Shown: piece after piece, positions 45,251 to 54,469 of the stretch
Layout: every line of letters begins with the position of its first letter
Numbering within the stretch: position 1 is the first letter of the stretch
Assembly (NCBI GenBank): GCA_963920525.1
Contig: OY986439.1
Span: 51,767,482-51,831,481, forward strand
Direction: 5' to 3'
Length of the DNA stretch: 64,000 nucleotides
Source: Dichetophora obliterata
Taxonomy: Eukaryota > Arthropoda > Insecta > Diptera > Sciomyzidae
Notes under the pieces: generated by a model
The model's input: the letters and a program-made list of their open reading frames with translations, nothing else
Database searches by the model: none
Told to the model about the DNA's origin: nothing
Position numbers and translations under genes: made by a program

Positions 45251-45587
45251 ATCCGGACTCCTTGTTTTTGGTTTTTTTTTTTAAGTTTTTTGGTACATAA
45301 TAGGACCCACAAGTAGTGAAAAAGGTGATGTCCGTCTGTGCAGAGATCCACATACACAGGTAAGGCTAGATACATCCGGAGGTCGCCAGGTATCCGGATG
45401 GCTCCGTTAGTGACTGAACTAGTTTTTTTTAATATGCCTCTAGCCTGGGCCTCTAGCGCTCAAAAAAAAAGCCGAGTTAATATATTGATAACTAATATTA
45501 TTTTTCAAAATATTTTTAATATTATTTATAGGCTTTTTGATCATATGTTAATATGCAATTAAAAACACAGTTTTAATTCATTTTTTT

Positions 45588-45628
45588 CCCGACGTTTCGT
45601 TGGCTATTTTCCAACATTTTCAAGGTAT
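45588..45628 (-). ncRNA. hammerhead-ribozyme-like motif at the Penelope 3' end
   Basis: The minus strand reads CCTTGAAAATGTTGG, a short loop, then CCAACGAAACGTCGGG. GTTGG and CCAAC pair as a stem II, followed by the CGAAAC-GUC core of a hammerhead. Hammerheads are known in Penelope-like elements. The CUGAUGA side is imperfect (TTGAAAA), so catalytic activity is doubtful. Confidence 0.5.
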
Positions 45629-46186
45629 TTTTTTATTAAATTTCTAAAACAAAAACAAAGAACACTGGATTAATATATATATGAATTTACATAAAGCGAC
45701 ATAGTAGAAGATTTGAATGATTATTTTTTTGAAAAATTTTAAAAAGACATGAACTTACAAAATTATGTCTGTGGCATATGTAACTTATTGGTAACTTTTT
45801 AAGAACAATATAAAAACTTTTGACAAATTTACAGGACTTTTGCAAAAACTAAGGAAAAAACGATGTAAACACAATAAACAGATTTGTTACATTTATTTTT
45901 GTCTAAAGCAACAGCATAAATTAAGTTTATGTTGTCTTTGTCTTCTTTGTAGTTCATCGTTGTTTTTGATTTTTGTTGTATTCTTAGGCTTTCTAAAGTG
46001 TAGCGTGTATTTATTCTTTTCTCTATATCTAAAATTTTAATTTCGTCAAAATCATGTCTCTGACTACCTCTCGTAGTGATCGGTTGTATTCTTTGGCTAC
46101 CGTGCATATCTTGCGCATATCAATAGTTTCGCTCTTTTCTAATTTTTGTTGTATCGTTTTTTCGGTTAGCTGCTGTTGTCACAGCA

Positions 46187-47335
46187 ATGGTAACGCGGAA
46201 AAAAGGTGGCAAGCTGAAACCACCCAAAACTTTTGCTAGCACTTCACAAGTGCAAACCAGTTTTTTTCGATCAAACCGGTTTAGTGTTTTGAGCAAAACT
46301 CACGATGCAGAAATGAATTGTGCCAGCTCTGATAACGGCGACGTTGTTTACAAAGTACCTCCTATTGTTGTGGACAACATGCATCAATTTGTTGATGTTA
46401 TAAAATTATTTGAGAATGGAAAATATAATTTTAAAAGGCTGTCTATTGGAACCAAAATTTTTCCCAACTCTTTAGTAGACCATGCTACTTGCATCAAAAA
46501 GCTACAGGAGCTGAAGTATAAGTTCTTCACTCATCCAGTAAAAAATAGTTCGGTTTATAAGCTGGTTGTTTTTGGATTACCTAAACTAGTGCTCAGTAGA
46601 ATTTCGCAAAATTTGAAAGAAAGCTACAATATTGACATCATAGCGGTCAAAGAGATTGAAACCAAACGTTCTAATGTAAATGATGCGTTATACATGATCG
46701 AGTTTGACAGAAACGTCGTCCCTAAAAGCCAGATTCTGAAAATACGGTTTCTATGCGGTGTTGCTGTGCAATGGAGAAAACCTTCGAACAAAAAGTATGG
46801 TCCAACCCTATGCACCAAATGTTCAATGTTTGGGCATGGTTCATCAAACTGTCACCGCGTCCAAATATGTCTGGCTTGTGGCCTTAATCACGATTTCGAC
46901 AACTGCAAGTTAAAATCGGCTCCAAACAACCTCTCTGTGGTTTATAAATGCTCTAACTGCATTAAAAGCAATAAAAAACCATCTAACCACAGAGCGGATG
47001 ATCAAAAATGTCCTTGTCGTGCTGAGTATCTCGAGCTGAGAAATCGTCTTACTACTAAGCGGAGTAAGGTTGCTCCAAGTACAGTCCAGTTTGAAAATGT
47101 CAATTTCCCACCGCTTATCCCGGAACCAACTGAAAGCCGTAAATTTCCAGCTCAAGCCAAAGGAAGTTATGCAGACACGCTCAAGATGTCTAAACCAACC
47201 TCTCAGGAAGTAAATCTCTTTTCAACAGATGAGCTTTTTCAAATTTTTACTAAAGCAATAACTGATCTTCGCAAGTGCAATTCGAAATTGGAGCAACTCA
47301 ATGTTATTATGGGTATGCTTAAATATGCGTTATAA
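46187..47335 (+). CDS. Jockey-clade ORF1 (nucleic-acid-binding Gag-like protein), 382 aa
   Basis: Intact from ATG 46187 to TAA 47335. The N-terminus is basic (MVTRKKGGKLKPPK). The middle resembles the RRM-like fold region of Jockey ORF1 proteins (YKLVVFGLPKL; LCGVAVQWRKPS). Zinc knuckles follow: CTKCSMFGHGSSNC (CX2CX4HX4C), CLACGLNHDFDNC, and a third Cys-rich segment (CSNC...H...CPC). It would coat element RNA and help target it to chromosomal sites, by analogy with other Jockey ORF1 proteins. Its end overlaps the start of ORF2, as in Jockey-clade elements. Confidence 0.9.
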   Translation: MVTRKKGGKLKPPKTFASTSQVQTSFFRSNRFSVLSKTHDAEMNCASSDNGDVVYKVPPIVVDNMHQFVDVIKLFENGKYNFKRLSIGTKIFPNSLVDHATCIKKLQELKYKFFTHPVKNSSVYKLVVFGLPKLVLSRISQNLKESYNIDIIAVKEIETKRSNVNDALYMIEFDRNVVPKSQILKIRFLCGVAVQWRKPSNKKYGPTLCTKCSMFGHGSSNCHRVQICLACGLNHDFDNCKLKSAPNNLSVVYKCSNCIKSNKKPSNHRADDQKCPCRAEYLELRNRLTTKRSKVAPSTVQFENVNFPPLIPEPTESRKFPAQAKGSYADTLKMSKPTSQEVNLFSTDELFQIFTKAITDLRKCNSKLEQLNVIMGMLKYAL

Positions 47336-49997
47336 TGTTATAAGATCTAGCAGTCTTCATATAATGCACTGGAATTGCCAGGGCATTACAACTTTTGTTT
47401 CTTCAACTCAACTTCTCCACTTTTTAACTAATATGTCTATTGACATAGTTCTGTTAAATGAGACGTTTTTAAATTCTCATCATAAATTTCGACTTCCTGG
47501 ATATAAAGTCTACAGGAAAGACCGTGAAACTTTCGGTGGTGGTGTTGCGATTGCTATCCGTTGCGGTATCGACCATGGACTACAAAAATCATTCACAACG
47601 AAATTAATTGAAAATATTAGCATTACTGTGAAGATCAACAACAAAAATGTAGACTTCATATCTGCATACTGCCCAAAATACACCAATGATTTTCTTAACG
47701 ATTTAAATCTTCTTACATCAGCTAGTAACGACTTCTTCCTTCTTGGCGACCTTAACGCTCATCATACCAGCTGGAATTGCAATAGCACAAATCGTTCTGG
47801 ACGAGTTTTGTTTGATCATCAAAATGTATCTAATTATTTTATTAATAATCCTCTAAGCCCTACTAGATTGCCACAAAATATAAGCTATAGACACTCCTCA
47901 ACTGTGGACCTGCTTTTGTCAAACTCTAGCTTGAGTTTCTCTAATTTAAATGTTTTTGCTTGTGAGTTGAACTCGGATCACGCTCCAATTACCTTTTACA
48001 TTAATGAGCCCTTATTTGAGTCTGAAGAGTATTTCCCTGACTACCACAATACTAATTGGGCGAACTTCAAGAGTGTTTTAAACGACGAAATCATATCCTC
48101 TACTTTATTAAACGAAGATCCCTCGCTTGCTAATATTGAATCTCAAATTTCTTGTTTTTTAAAAATTCTAGAAAGGACTAAATCAGAACATCTTTCATTT
48201 AAAAAACGTAGGCATAACCCATTGCGTTTGTCAGAATTGTGTGCGTCACTTATATCCACAAGAAACATGTATAGAAGAAAACTTCAAAGAAGTAACATTA
48301 TATCTGAAAAAACATGCTACTTAGCAATAATCAAACAATTAAATCAATTGATCTCTTTTCACATTAGCAAGCAAAGGAACGAGCAGTGGTCTAACTTTTT
48401 ATCATCTCTCAAAGTAGGCAGGAAAAATTTCTGGAAAGTGTCCAAATACTTTAGTAAAAAGAAAAAATCCATTCCAACCCTAGTTGTAGATAATTCTGAA
48501 GTAGACAGCCATGAGGGAAAGGCAATCGCTTTAGCAGATCAATTCTCTAAAGCCTTTCTAACGTCGTCTTCCTTAACGCATAGCATTGATAGAGAGGTCA
48601 GTTCATTTGTTAGTGAATTAGCTGCAAATAATTTTACTAATGAAGATTTCAGTACTTTAACTAATTCTGCAGAAATAAGGTGTTTAATAAATAAACAAAA
48701 AAATCGGAAAGCTCCTGGTGTCGATGGAATTAACAATATAATTCTAAAAAATATTCCAGACTCTGCTTTAAACTTTTTAGCTGGATCTTTAAATTTTTGT
48801 CTGCGTATTGGCTATTTTCCTATTTGTTTTAAAAAAGCCAAAGTTGTACCAATCTTAAAACAGAACAAAGATCCGAAGTTACCCTCCAGCTATCGGCCTA
48901 TAAGTTTGTTGAGCTGTCTAGGAAAAATTTTTGAAAAAATATTTCTTGAAAGACTTAAAATTTTTACAGACGGAACCAACGTTATAAGCCAGTTTCAATT
49001 TGGGTTCAAAGCCGAACACAGCACCACACATCAGGTCAGAAGAGTAGTTAATATCATTAAGGCGAATAAAATGAATAGGCTTTCCACCGGTGTGGTATTT
49101 TTAGATATTGAAAAAGCTTTTGACTCCTTATGGCACAACGGTCTTTTGTTTAAATTAAACACGTTACGATGCCCCATGTATCTTATAAAGATGATACAAA
49201 GTTTCCTGTCTAATCGTGTCTTTGTCGTTCAAGTTGAAGGTTTTAATTCCACAGAAAAAGTAATTACTGCTGGAGTTCCGCAAGGCTCAGCTCTGTCGCC
49301 ATTTTTATATTCCATATATATCTCTGATTTTAAGTCGTCCGCTAATATAGATTTAGCCTTCTATGCTGATGATAGCGCCCTAATCGCTTCTGGAAAGGTC
49401 TCAAACGCAATTATCAAAAAAATGCAGGGTGCCTTATCTTCGGCTACAAATTATTTTGACAAATGGAAAATAAAAGTTAATGAGGAGAAAACCCAAGCAA
49501 TCATATTTCCTTTTAATAAGTCTCCAAAGCGTGTTCCCACTATGCAGTTCACAGTCCAAACCAACTTGATTCCGCTATCAAAATCGGTCAAGTATTTAGG
49601 AGTTATCCTTGACGATAAACTGTTATTTAAACCGAATATTGATAATATCTGCGTCAAAGCTACTAGATGTAGTAAGGCTCTCTATTTTCTTTTAAATAAA
49701 AAGTCGAAGTTAAATATAAAGAATAAAATCTTGCTTTATAAAATGTGTATCAGACCGATTTTGACTTATGCTTGTCCCGTTTGGAAGGATTGTGCAAATT
49801 CTCACCTAAAGCGCCTTCAAGTTATTCAAAACAGAAATATTAAGACCATCCTTAACTTGCCAATTAGATTTCCTACATCCGAATTGCACTCGATGACTCA
49901 AATAAAATTGATTTCCAATACTATAAACGATTTGACCCTGTCATTCTCTAATAGATGCAGGACATCAGCCCATGCCCTCTTGAGGAGTTTGTCGTAG
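47301..49997 (+). CDS. Jockey-clade ORF2: APE endonuclease plus reverse transcriptase, up to 898 aa
   Basis: Open from 47301; the Met at 47325 (residue 9) is an equally good start. Either way it overlaps ORF1 (by 35 or 11 nt), so ORF2 probably relies on reinitiation. Endonuclease motifs: HWNCQGI (about 25), NETFL, GGGVAIAI, LLGDLNAHHTSW and SDHAPI. RT: KAPGVDGINN, YRPISLLSCLGK, FLDIEKAFDSLWH, AGVPQGSALSPFLYSIYISD, FYADDSAL (Asp690, Asp691) and YLGVILDDKL. The C-terminal Cys-poor tail ends ALLRSLS without RNase H, as in Jockey-clade proteins. The enzyme nicks DNA and primes reverse transcription there. No stops or shifts. Confidence 0.93.
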   Translation: MLLWVCLNMRYNVIRSSSLHIMHWNCQGITTFVSSTQLLHFLTNMSIDIVLLNETFLNSHHKFRLPGYKVYRKDRETFGGGVAIAIRCGIDHGLQKSFTTKLIENISITVKINNKNVDFISAYCPKYTNDFLNDLNLLTSASNDFFLLGDLNAHHTSWNCNSTNRSGRVLFDHQNVSNYFINNPLSPTRLPQNISYRHSSTVDLLLSNSSLSFSNLNVFACELNSDHAPITFYINEPLFESEEYFPDYHNTNWANFKSVLNDEIISSTLLNEDPSLANIESQISCFLKILERTKSEHLSFKKRRHNPLRLSELCASLISTRNMYRRKLQRSNIISEKTCYLAIIKQLNQLISFHISKQRNEQWSNFLSSLKVGRKNFWKVSKYFSKKKKSIPTLVVDNSEVDSHEGKAIALADQFSKAFLTSSSLTHSIDREVSSFVSELAANNFTNEDFSTLTNSAEIRCLINKQKNRKAPGVDGINNIILKNIPDSALNFLAGSLNFCLRIGYFPICFKKAKVVPILKQNKDPKLPSSYRPISLLSCLGKIFEKIFLERLKIFTDGTNVISQFQFGFKAEHSTTHQVRRVVNIIKANKMNRLSTGVVFLDIEKAFDSLWHNGLLFKLNTLRCPMYLIKMIQSFLSNRVFVVQVEGFNSTEKVITAGVPQGSALSPFLYSIYISDFKSSANIDLAFYADDSALIASGKVSNAIIKKMQGALSSATNYFDKWKIKVNEEKTQAIIFPFNKSPKRVPTMQFTVQTNLIPLSKSVKYLGVILDDKLLFKPNIDNICVKATRCSKALYFLLNKKSKLNIKNKILLYKMCIRPILTYACPVWKDCANSHLKRLQVIQNRNIKTILNLPIRFPTSELHSMTQIKLISNTINDLTLSFSNRCRTSAHALLRSLS

Positions 49998-51945
49998 CCA
50001 GTGGTTTCACCTTCTATTTTTATAGAGGAGTCGAAAAGACTGATCTCAAAACGACCTCATATTTAAACTCGTGATATTAATATAGGTTTTTTACTATCTT
50101 TTTCCTATAAGTTAAGATTATTTTATGTGATTATCTTATGGATTATATACCTTGAACTTATTTGTTGCAATATCTCACGATAAAATCTCAAAAACTGTAC
50201 TTTTAAGTTGTAAATATTGAATTTGTGATAGAAATAAAACAAACAAACAACAAACAAACAAATTTCGTCAAAATCAGCTGTGTGTCCCTTTTCCATCATA
50301 TGTTCTGCTAGTGCTGTTGATGGTTTTTTGTTTTTAATGTCTGCCTTATGTTCCGTCATTCTTGTTTTTAGTTGTCGCTTTGTTGTGCCTATGTAGATTT
50401 TGTTGCAGTTTTCTTCTTCGTTTCCATTGCATGTGATTTCATATACGACATTGTTTTGTTCTTGTTTTTCAATTGGTGTTTTTGTTTTCGTGAATAGTTT
50501 GTTGAGAGTGTTGTTAGACTTGTAAGCAAAAGTTATTGTGTTTTGTTTTGTTATAGTTCTTAGTTGGCTGTTGTCTGTTAAATTTGGTATATATCTAATA
50601 CTTATGAAGTTTGTATTAGGGTGACCAGGTTGATTTTCTGGTGGTTTGGGTTTTTGTTTAGTTTTTTGAATTTGTTTTGTAATTAAATTGTTAATTATTT
50701 TATTGGGGTAGTTGTTGTTTAAAAGTATTGTTTTTATTTTGTTTAAATTTTTGTCAATGTATTGTGTGTCGCTGATGTTGATGACTTGATTGATTAGGTT
50801 GGTTGCGGTGTTTGTTTTGTATTTTATGGGTTAGGTTGAGTGGAAATTAATCATTCTGCCTGAAACTGTGGGTTTTGTGTACCAATCTGTAGTAATTTTG
50901 TTGTTTTTCCTGTGCACTCTGACGTCTAAGTATGGTAAGCTATTATTTTGTTCAACTTCAATTATAAATTGTAATTTATTGTGGTATTTGTTAAGTGTGC
51001 TGAGGATATATTCCATTTCATTTTTCTCTACAACTGCAAAAATGTCGTCTATGTATTTGGTGATGAATTTGATTATAATGTTTTCTTTTCTAAGTTGGTC
51101 TAAAGTTTCATCAAGTAAGGTATCTAATATTATGTCCGCTATTGTTGATGATAGTGGGTTTCCCATCGGCATTCCATAAGTTTGATTGTATATTTTGTCG
51201 TCGTATTTAAAATAGTTGTTGTCTTTGAGACAAAATTGTAAGATTTTTAAAAAGTGTTTTTTTGGTATTTTTGTGTGATTTGTTATTGTCGTCCAACGTT
51301 GCATAATGTTTTTAATGGCTAGATGTATGGGTATGTTTGCGAAGAGTGATATGACGTCAAACGAAACTAAATTATTTTTATTGAATTATAACACAGTGTA
51401 CCAAAACCATAAAAGCAAGCACATCCAAACTTTATAAAAATTCTTAAAGAAGGACATGTTGAGAGTCTATCGCACTTGATTTCACCTCTCAAGGTCATCA
51501 CAATTTTTTTCAAGTTATTTTTAAAGTTGAAGTATTCGAATTTTATTGTGCCGACACTAATTGCATTTTTACAGCCATTTGGCTACCATACAAACGGTCC
51601 TATTTCATCAAATCTTTTTACATAGCCTTACTTTACATCAAATTATATTGAAAAAAAATTAATTTTATTTTTCATTTGCAATAGGCTAAATGGCTGTAAA
51701 AATAAAATCGACACAACAAAATTCGACCACTTCAACTTTAAAACTAAGCTGAAAAAAATTGTGATGACCTTGAGCGGTCAAGTTAAGTGCGATGGACTCT
51801 CAACACGTTTTTCTTTAAGAATTTTTATAAAATTTGTATGTGCTTGTTTATTTATGGGTTTGGCACACTGTGTTATAATTCAAGAAAAATAATATTACTT
51901 ATCAAACTATTAACTTGGCTTTTTTTGAGCGCGAGTGTACTTCCC

Positions 51946-52344
51946 AACTAGTTGTTCCCCCTTAAATAAAAAGCAAAACAAAAATGTTTAAAATACTATC
52001 TAAATTTCTAACAGTCAAAACTAAATTTGAGCATTAGCGTTGTTAAGCTGTCAAAATTCTCTCATGTTTATACGCTGTGTATGAAGCATACCATAATAAG
52101 CAACGCGCTAACGCCAAACCATCTGAATTTCCGATTCTGACAGAGCATTAAGAACATTTTTGTCAACAAGTGACATTCGAAAATGAAATCAACATTTTTT
52201 AACATTTTTTTGCATATATTTTTCAAACTTTTTTTTTGCAACTAAGTGTTCTCACATTTATATTGAAAAGAGCCAGTACGAAATCACCCTTTCGCGTGCC
52301 TTTTGGTGAGATTTAGAAGTGAGATTTAGAAGTGAGATTTTATT
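51946..52344. other. no gene recognised
   Basis: Noncoding flank before the hAT element. GTGAGATTTAGAA is repeated about three times just before the target duplication (52306-52340). Confidence 0.4.
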
Positions 52345-54018
52345 CCGTGTACCAGGGTTGATAAATGATCTTTCATTTTGGTACAAAAATTCAGAGAAAA
52401 TTGTACTAAATGAAAGAAAAAAGTATGAAATAAATAGTTTTAATTTAAATTAAATTTTTAACATTTCATAAACCTTATAGACAAAAATAACAAAGGTTTT
52501 TATTTGTTTTTAATTAATCACAAAACTTTTTTATAATCACAAAAAGGAACACAAGTAGTTTTATAATATTCATAAAATGAGATCAATAAAATTTTAAAAA
52601 AAATAAGTCAAGTAAACTTAAAGCTTAGAGGTCTTTCTAAAATTAAAAAACAAAAATGAATAAAAGGAAAAATCAAACTTTTAATATTAAACTGGGAATT
52701 TCTTTCAAGATATTTCCGCAAACTTTACTGAAAATGCAGAATTGCTTGATTGAAAGATTTTCTCATTCATTTCTTTCGTTACCTTAATATAGAAAGTCTA
52801 CTAACATTTTTTTTAAATCAAGTTCTTTGCAGATGTTTTTAGGTCTGAAATCTGGCACAATCCAGCTAATTCCTAAAAATATTAGTTAGGTCCTTCCTAT
52901 ATTAAGGTAACGAAAGGAATTAATGAAAAAATCTTTCAGTCTACCAATTCTTCACTTTCAGTAAAATTTTCGGAAATTTCTTGATTTAATATATTACTTC
53001 TGATATTAATATTGTGGCATTTTTTTCATTAGATTTTAAAAAATCTTTGGTTTGAATTAGAGAAGAAATTTTTGCAATATGGAGTCTGTTTCTGCATTTG
53101 GTTTTTATTAAATTTTGAATAGAAAATATTCTTTCAACATTTGCTGATGAATGGGAAATTGAAAGAATTACCTCAGCAATTTTATATACATTGGAGAAAA
53201 TTGGCTCTTTAAATTCATTTTTTATATTTTTAACACAGTGCCAAAACTCAGAAATAGATAAAGTTTTTAATTATTTTAACTCTTTTTGCTCACTAAGACC
53301 TCTATATTCCGTGTTTATGATTTCTATGTTTTTAAGTTTAGCTTCCGGAAACAATAAATTAATTACAGGAACTATACAGGAACTATTAGTTTTTCCAGAA
53401 ATTACGCTTTCAGGTGAAAATTTTGGAGCCAATTCAAAACTATATCATTAAAATTAACTTTTTTTCTTAATGATTCACATAACTTAATATAAAAATTTTT
53501 AGCATCGTTTTAAATTTCCAAATATCTCTTTTTTCAAAATTATTATTTTGCATGAACAGATCAACATTTGCTCCACAATAAACATGGTCCAAATTAATAT
53601 GAAAATTTTGCAAATTTATTTCAGAAATGCTGCACTGATCTAAATAATCCATTTGTATAAAGTAGCGAGCTATTTGGCGGAAAAGATATTTAAGTTTTGG
53701 CAAAAAAAAGGATGCGTGCATCTTCTGATTGCATTTCAATATTTAAAGAATTTATGAATTTAAGCATATAAGCAAGATATATGAAATACATTTTGTAAAA
53801 GGGACTTAAAAGAATTGAGGTGATAAATTTAATATTCCCTTTGTCGTGTTCGTTCTCAAAGTTAATAAGTGAAAAATAATACTTCAAAGGTGTCCATTGC
53901 TCAATTATTCTTTCAATAGCTGCTTGTCTAGACAACCACCTTGTTGAAGACATTTTTAATATATTATGCAATTCAGTGCCAACATTTTCTTGAAACTGTT
54001 TAACCCTCTATCGGTTAA

Positions 54019-54036
54019 GGCAGCCCTGAGGCTGCC
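54019..54036 (+). repeat. piggyBac stem-loop motif, left
   Basis: GGCAGCC-CTGA-GGCTGCC, perfect 7-bp arms, 15 bp inside the left tip. Related copies at 54376-54393 and 56709-56726. Possibly a transposase recognition or structural site. Confidence 0.75.
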
Positions 54037-54375
54037 ATCCTTTTTAAGTCTTAAAAATCTAAGTCTTAGTCATTTTTAATTAAATTATAGTTGGCAATCC
54101 TAGAAAACATATCTGTCTTTGTTATAAGCAAATATGAGGAGTCATAACATGTGTTTTTTGCATTGCGTGATCATTCGAAAGTGACATTTATGTTAAAAAG
54201 CTTAATTTATAAAAATTTGCAAAAGTGAAACTGCGAAAAATAAATAAAAATACTTATACTCTTTCGATTGTGCTGAAAATTTGTTGGTGAGTAGTTTGTA
54301 TTGTTTATTTTATTAATATGTAAAAATCTACTCATAAATAATTATAAAACTAAGTGTGCCAGTTAGTAAAACGAT

Positions 54376-54393
54376 GGCGGCCTCTAGGCCGCC
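54376..54393 (+). repeat. piggyBac stem-loop motif, leader copy
   Basis: GGCGGCC-TCTA-GGCCGCC, perfect arms, about 75 bp before the transposase start. Could act on translation or transcription of the gene (inference). Confidence 0.7.
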
Positions 54394-54469
54394 TTGTCTG
54401 TTTACGTCAATTTTAGTGCACTACTGTTATTATTATTTTTTTGTTGTTTTCATTACAATTTATATAGAA

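Larger units (their letters stand above)
46055..50260 (+). mobile_element. full-length Jockey-clade non-LTR retrotransposon
   Basis: 4,206 bp between perfect 16-bp target duplications AATTTCGTCAAAATCA (46039-46054 and 50261-50276). It has a short 5'UTR (46055-46186) starting TGTCTCTGACTACC, ORF1, an overlapping ORF2, a ~260-bp 3'UTR with AATAAA, and a tail of CAAA units. Both ORFs are intact. Perfect duplications plus intact ORFs mean a young, possibly still active insertion. It landed in the GIY-YIG domain of a Penelope-like element. Confidence 0.92.
45506..51370 (-). mobile_element. Penelope-like element, 5'-truncated
   Basis: Flanked by a 9-bp duplication ATTATTTTT (45497-45505 and 51371-51379), which also rejoins the two parts of the fold-back element. 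Minus-strand coding: RT followed by GIY-YIG, the Penelope order. The 3' UTR ends with a hammerhead-like motif near 45.6 kb. Interrupted by the Jockey-clade element at 46055-50260; without it about 1.66 kb remain. Confidence 0.8.
45829..51385 (-). pseudogene. Penelope-type RT plus GIY-YIG endonuclease, interrupted
   Basis: Minus strand: VSFDVISLFANIP (RT motif A, about 51365), YGMPMGNPLSSTIADI (51175), KYIDDIFAV (the YxDD box, about 51050) and SLPYLDVRVHRK. A single stop at about 50831 then breaks an otherwise open frame. The GIY-YIG domain follows: VVYEITCNG (50450), NKIYIGTTKRQLKTRMTEH (50395-50340), ending at ADFDEI where the Jockey insertion starts (50276). It resumes in frame on the far side at about 46054 (KILDIEKRIN...) and stops at 45829. 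The N-terminal part is truncated. Family certain; this copy is inactive. Confidence 0.85.
45440..51945. mobile_element. long fold-back element, split by the Penelope-like insertion
   Basis: The left arm piece (about 45455-45505) reads GCGCTCAAAAAAAAAGCCGAG..., then GATAACTAATATTATTTTT. Its inverted partner ends the unit at about 51885-51940. Between the right boundary of the insertion (51371) and 51893, the two halves mirror each other over ~230 bp (TTGAATTATAACACAGTGT..., CAAGCACAT, TTTTATAAAAATTC, TTCAACTTTAAA). Without the inserted Penelope copy this is a ~600-bp near-complete hairpin. No ORF. Confidence 0.7.
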
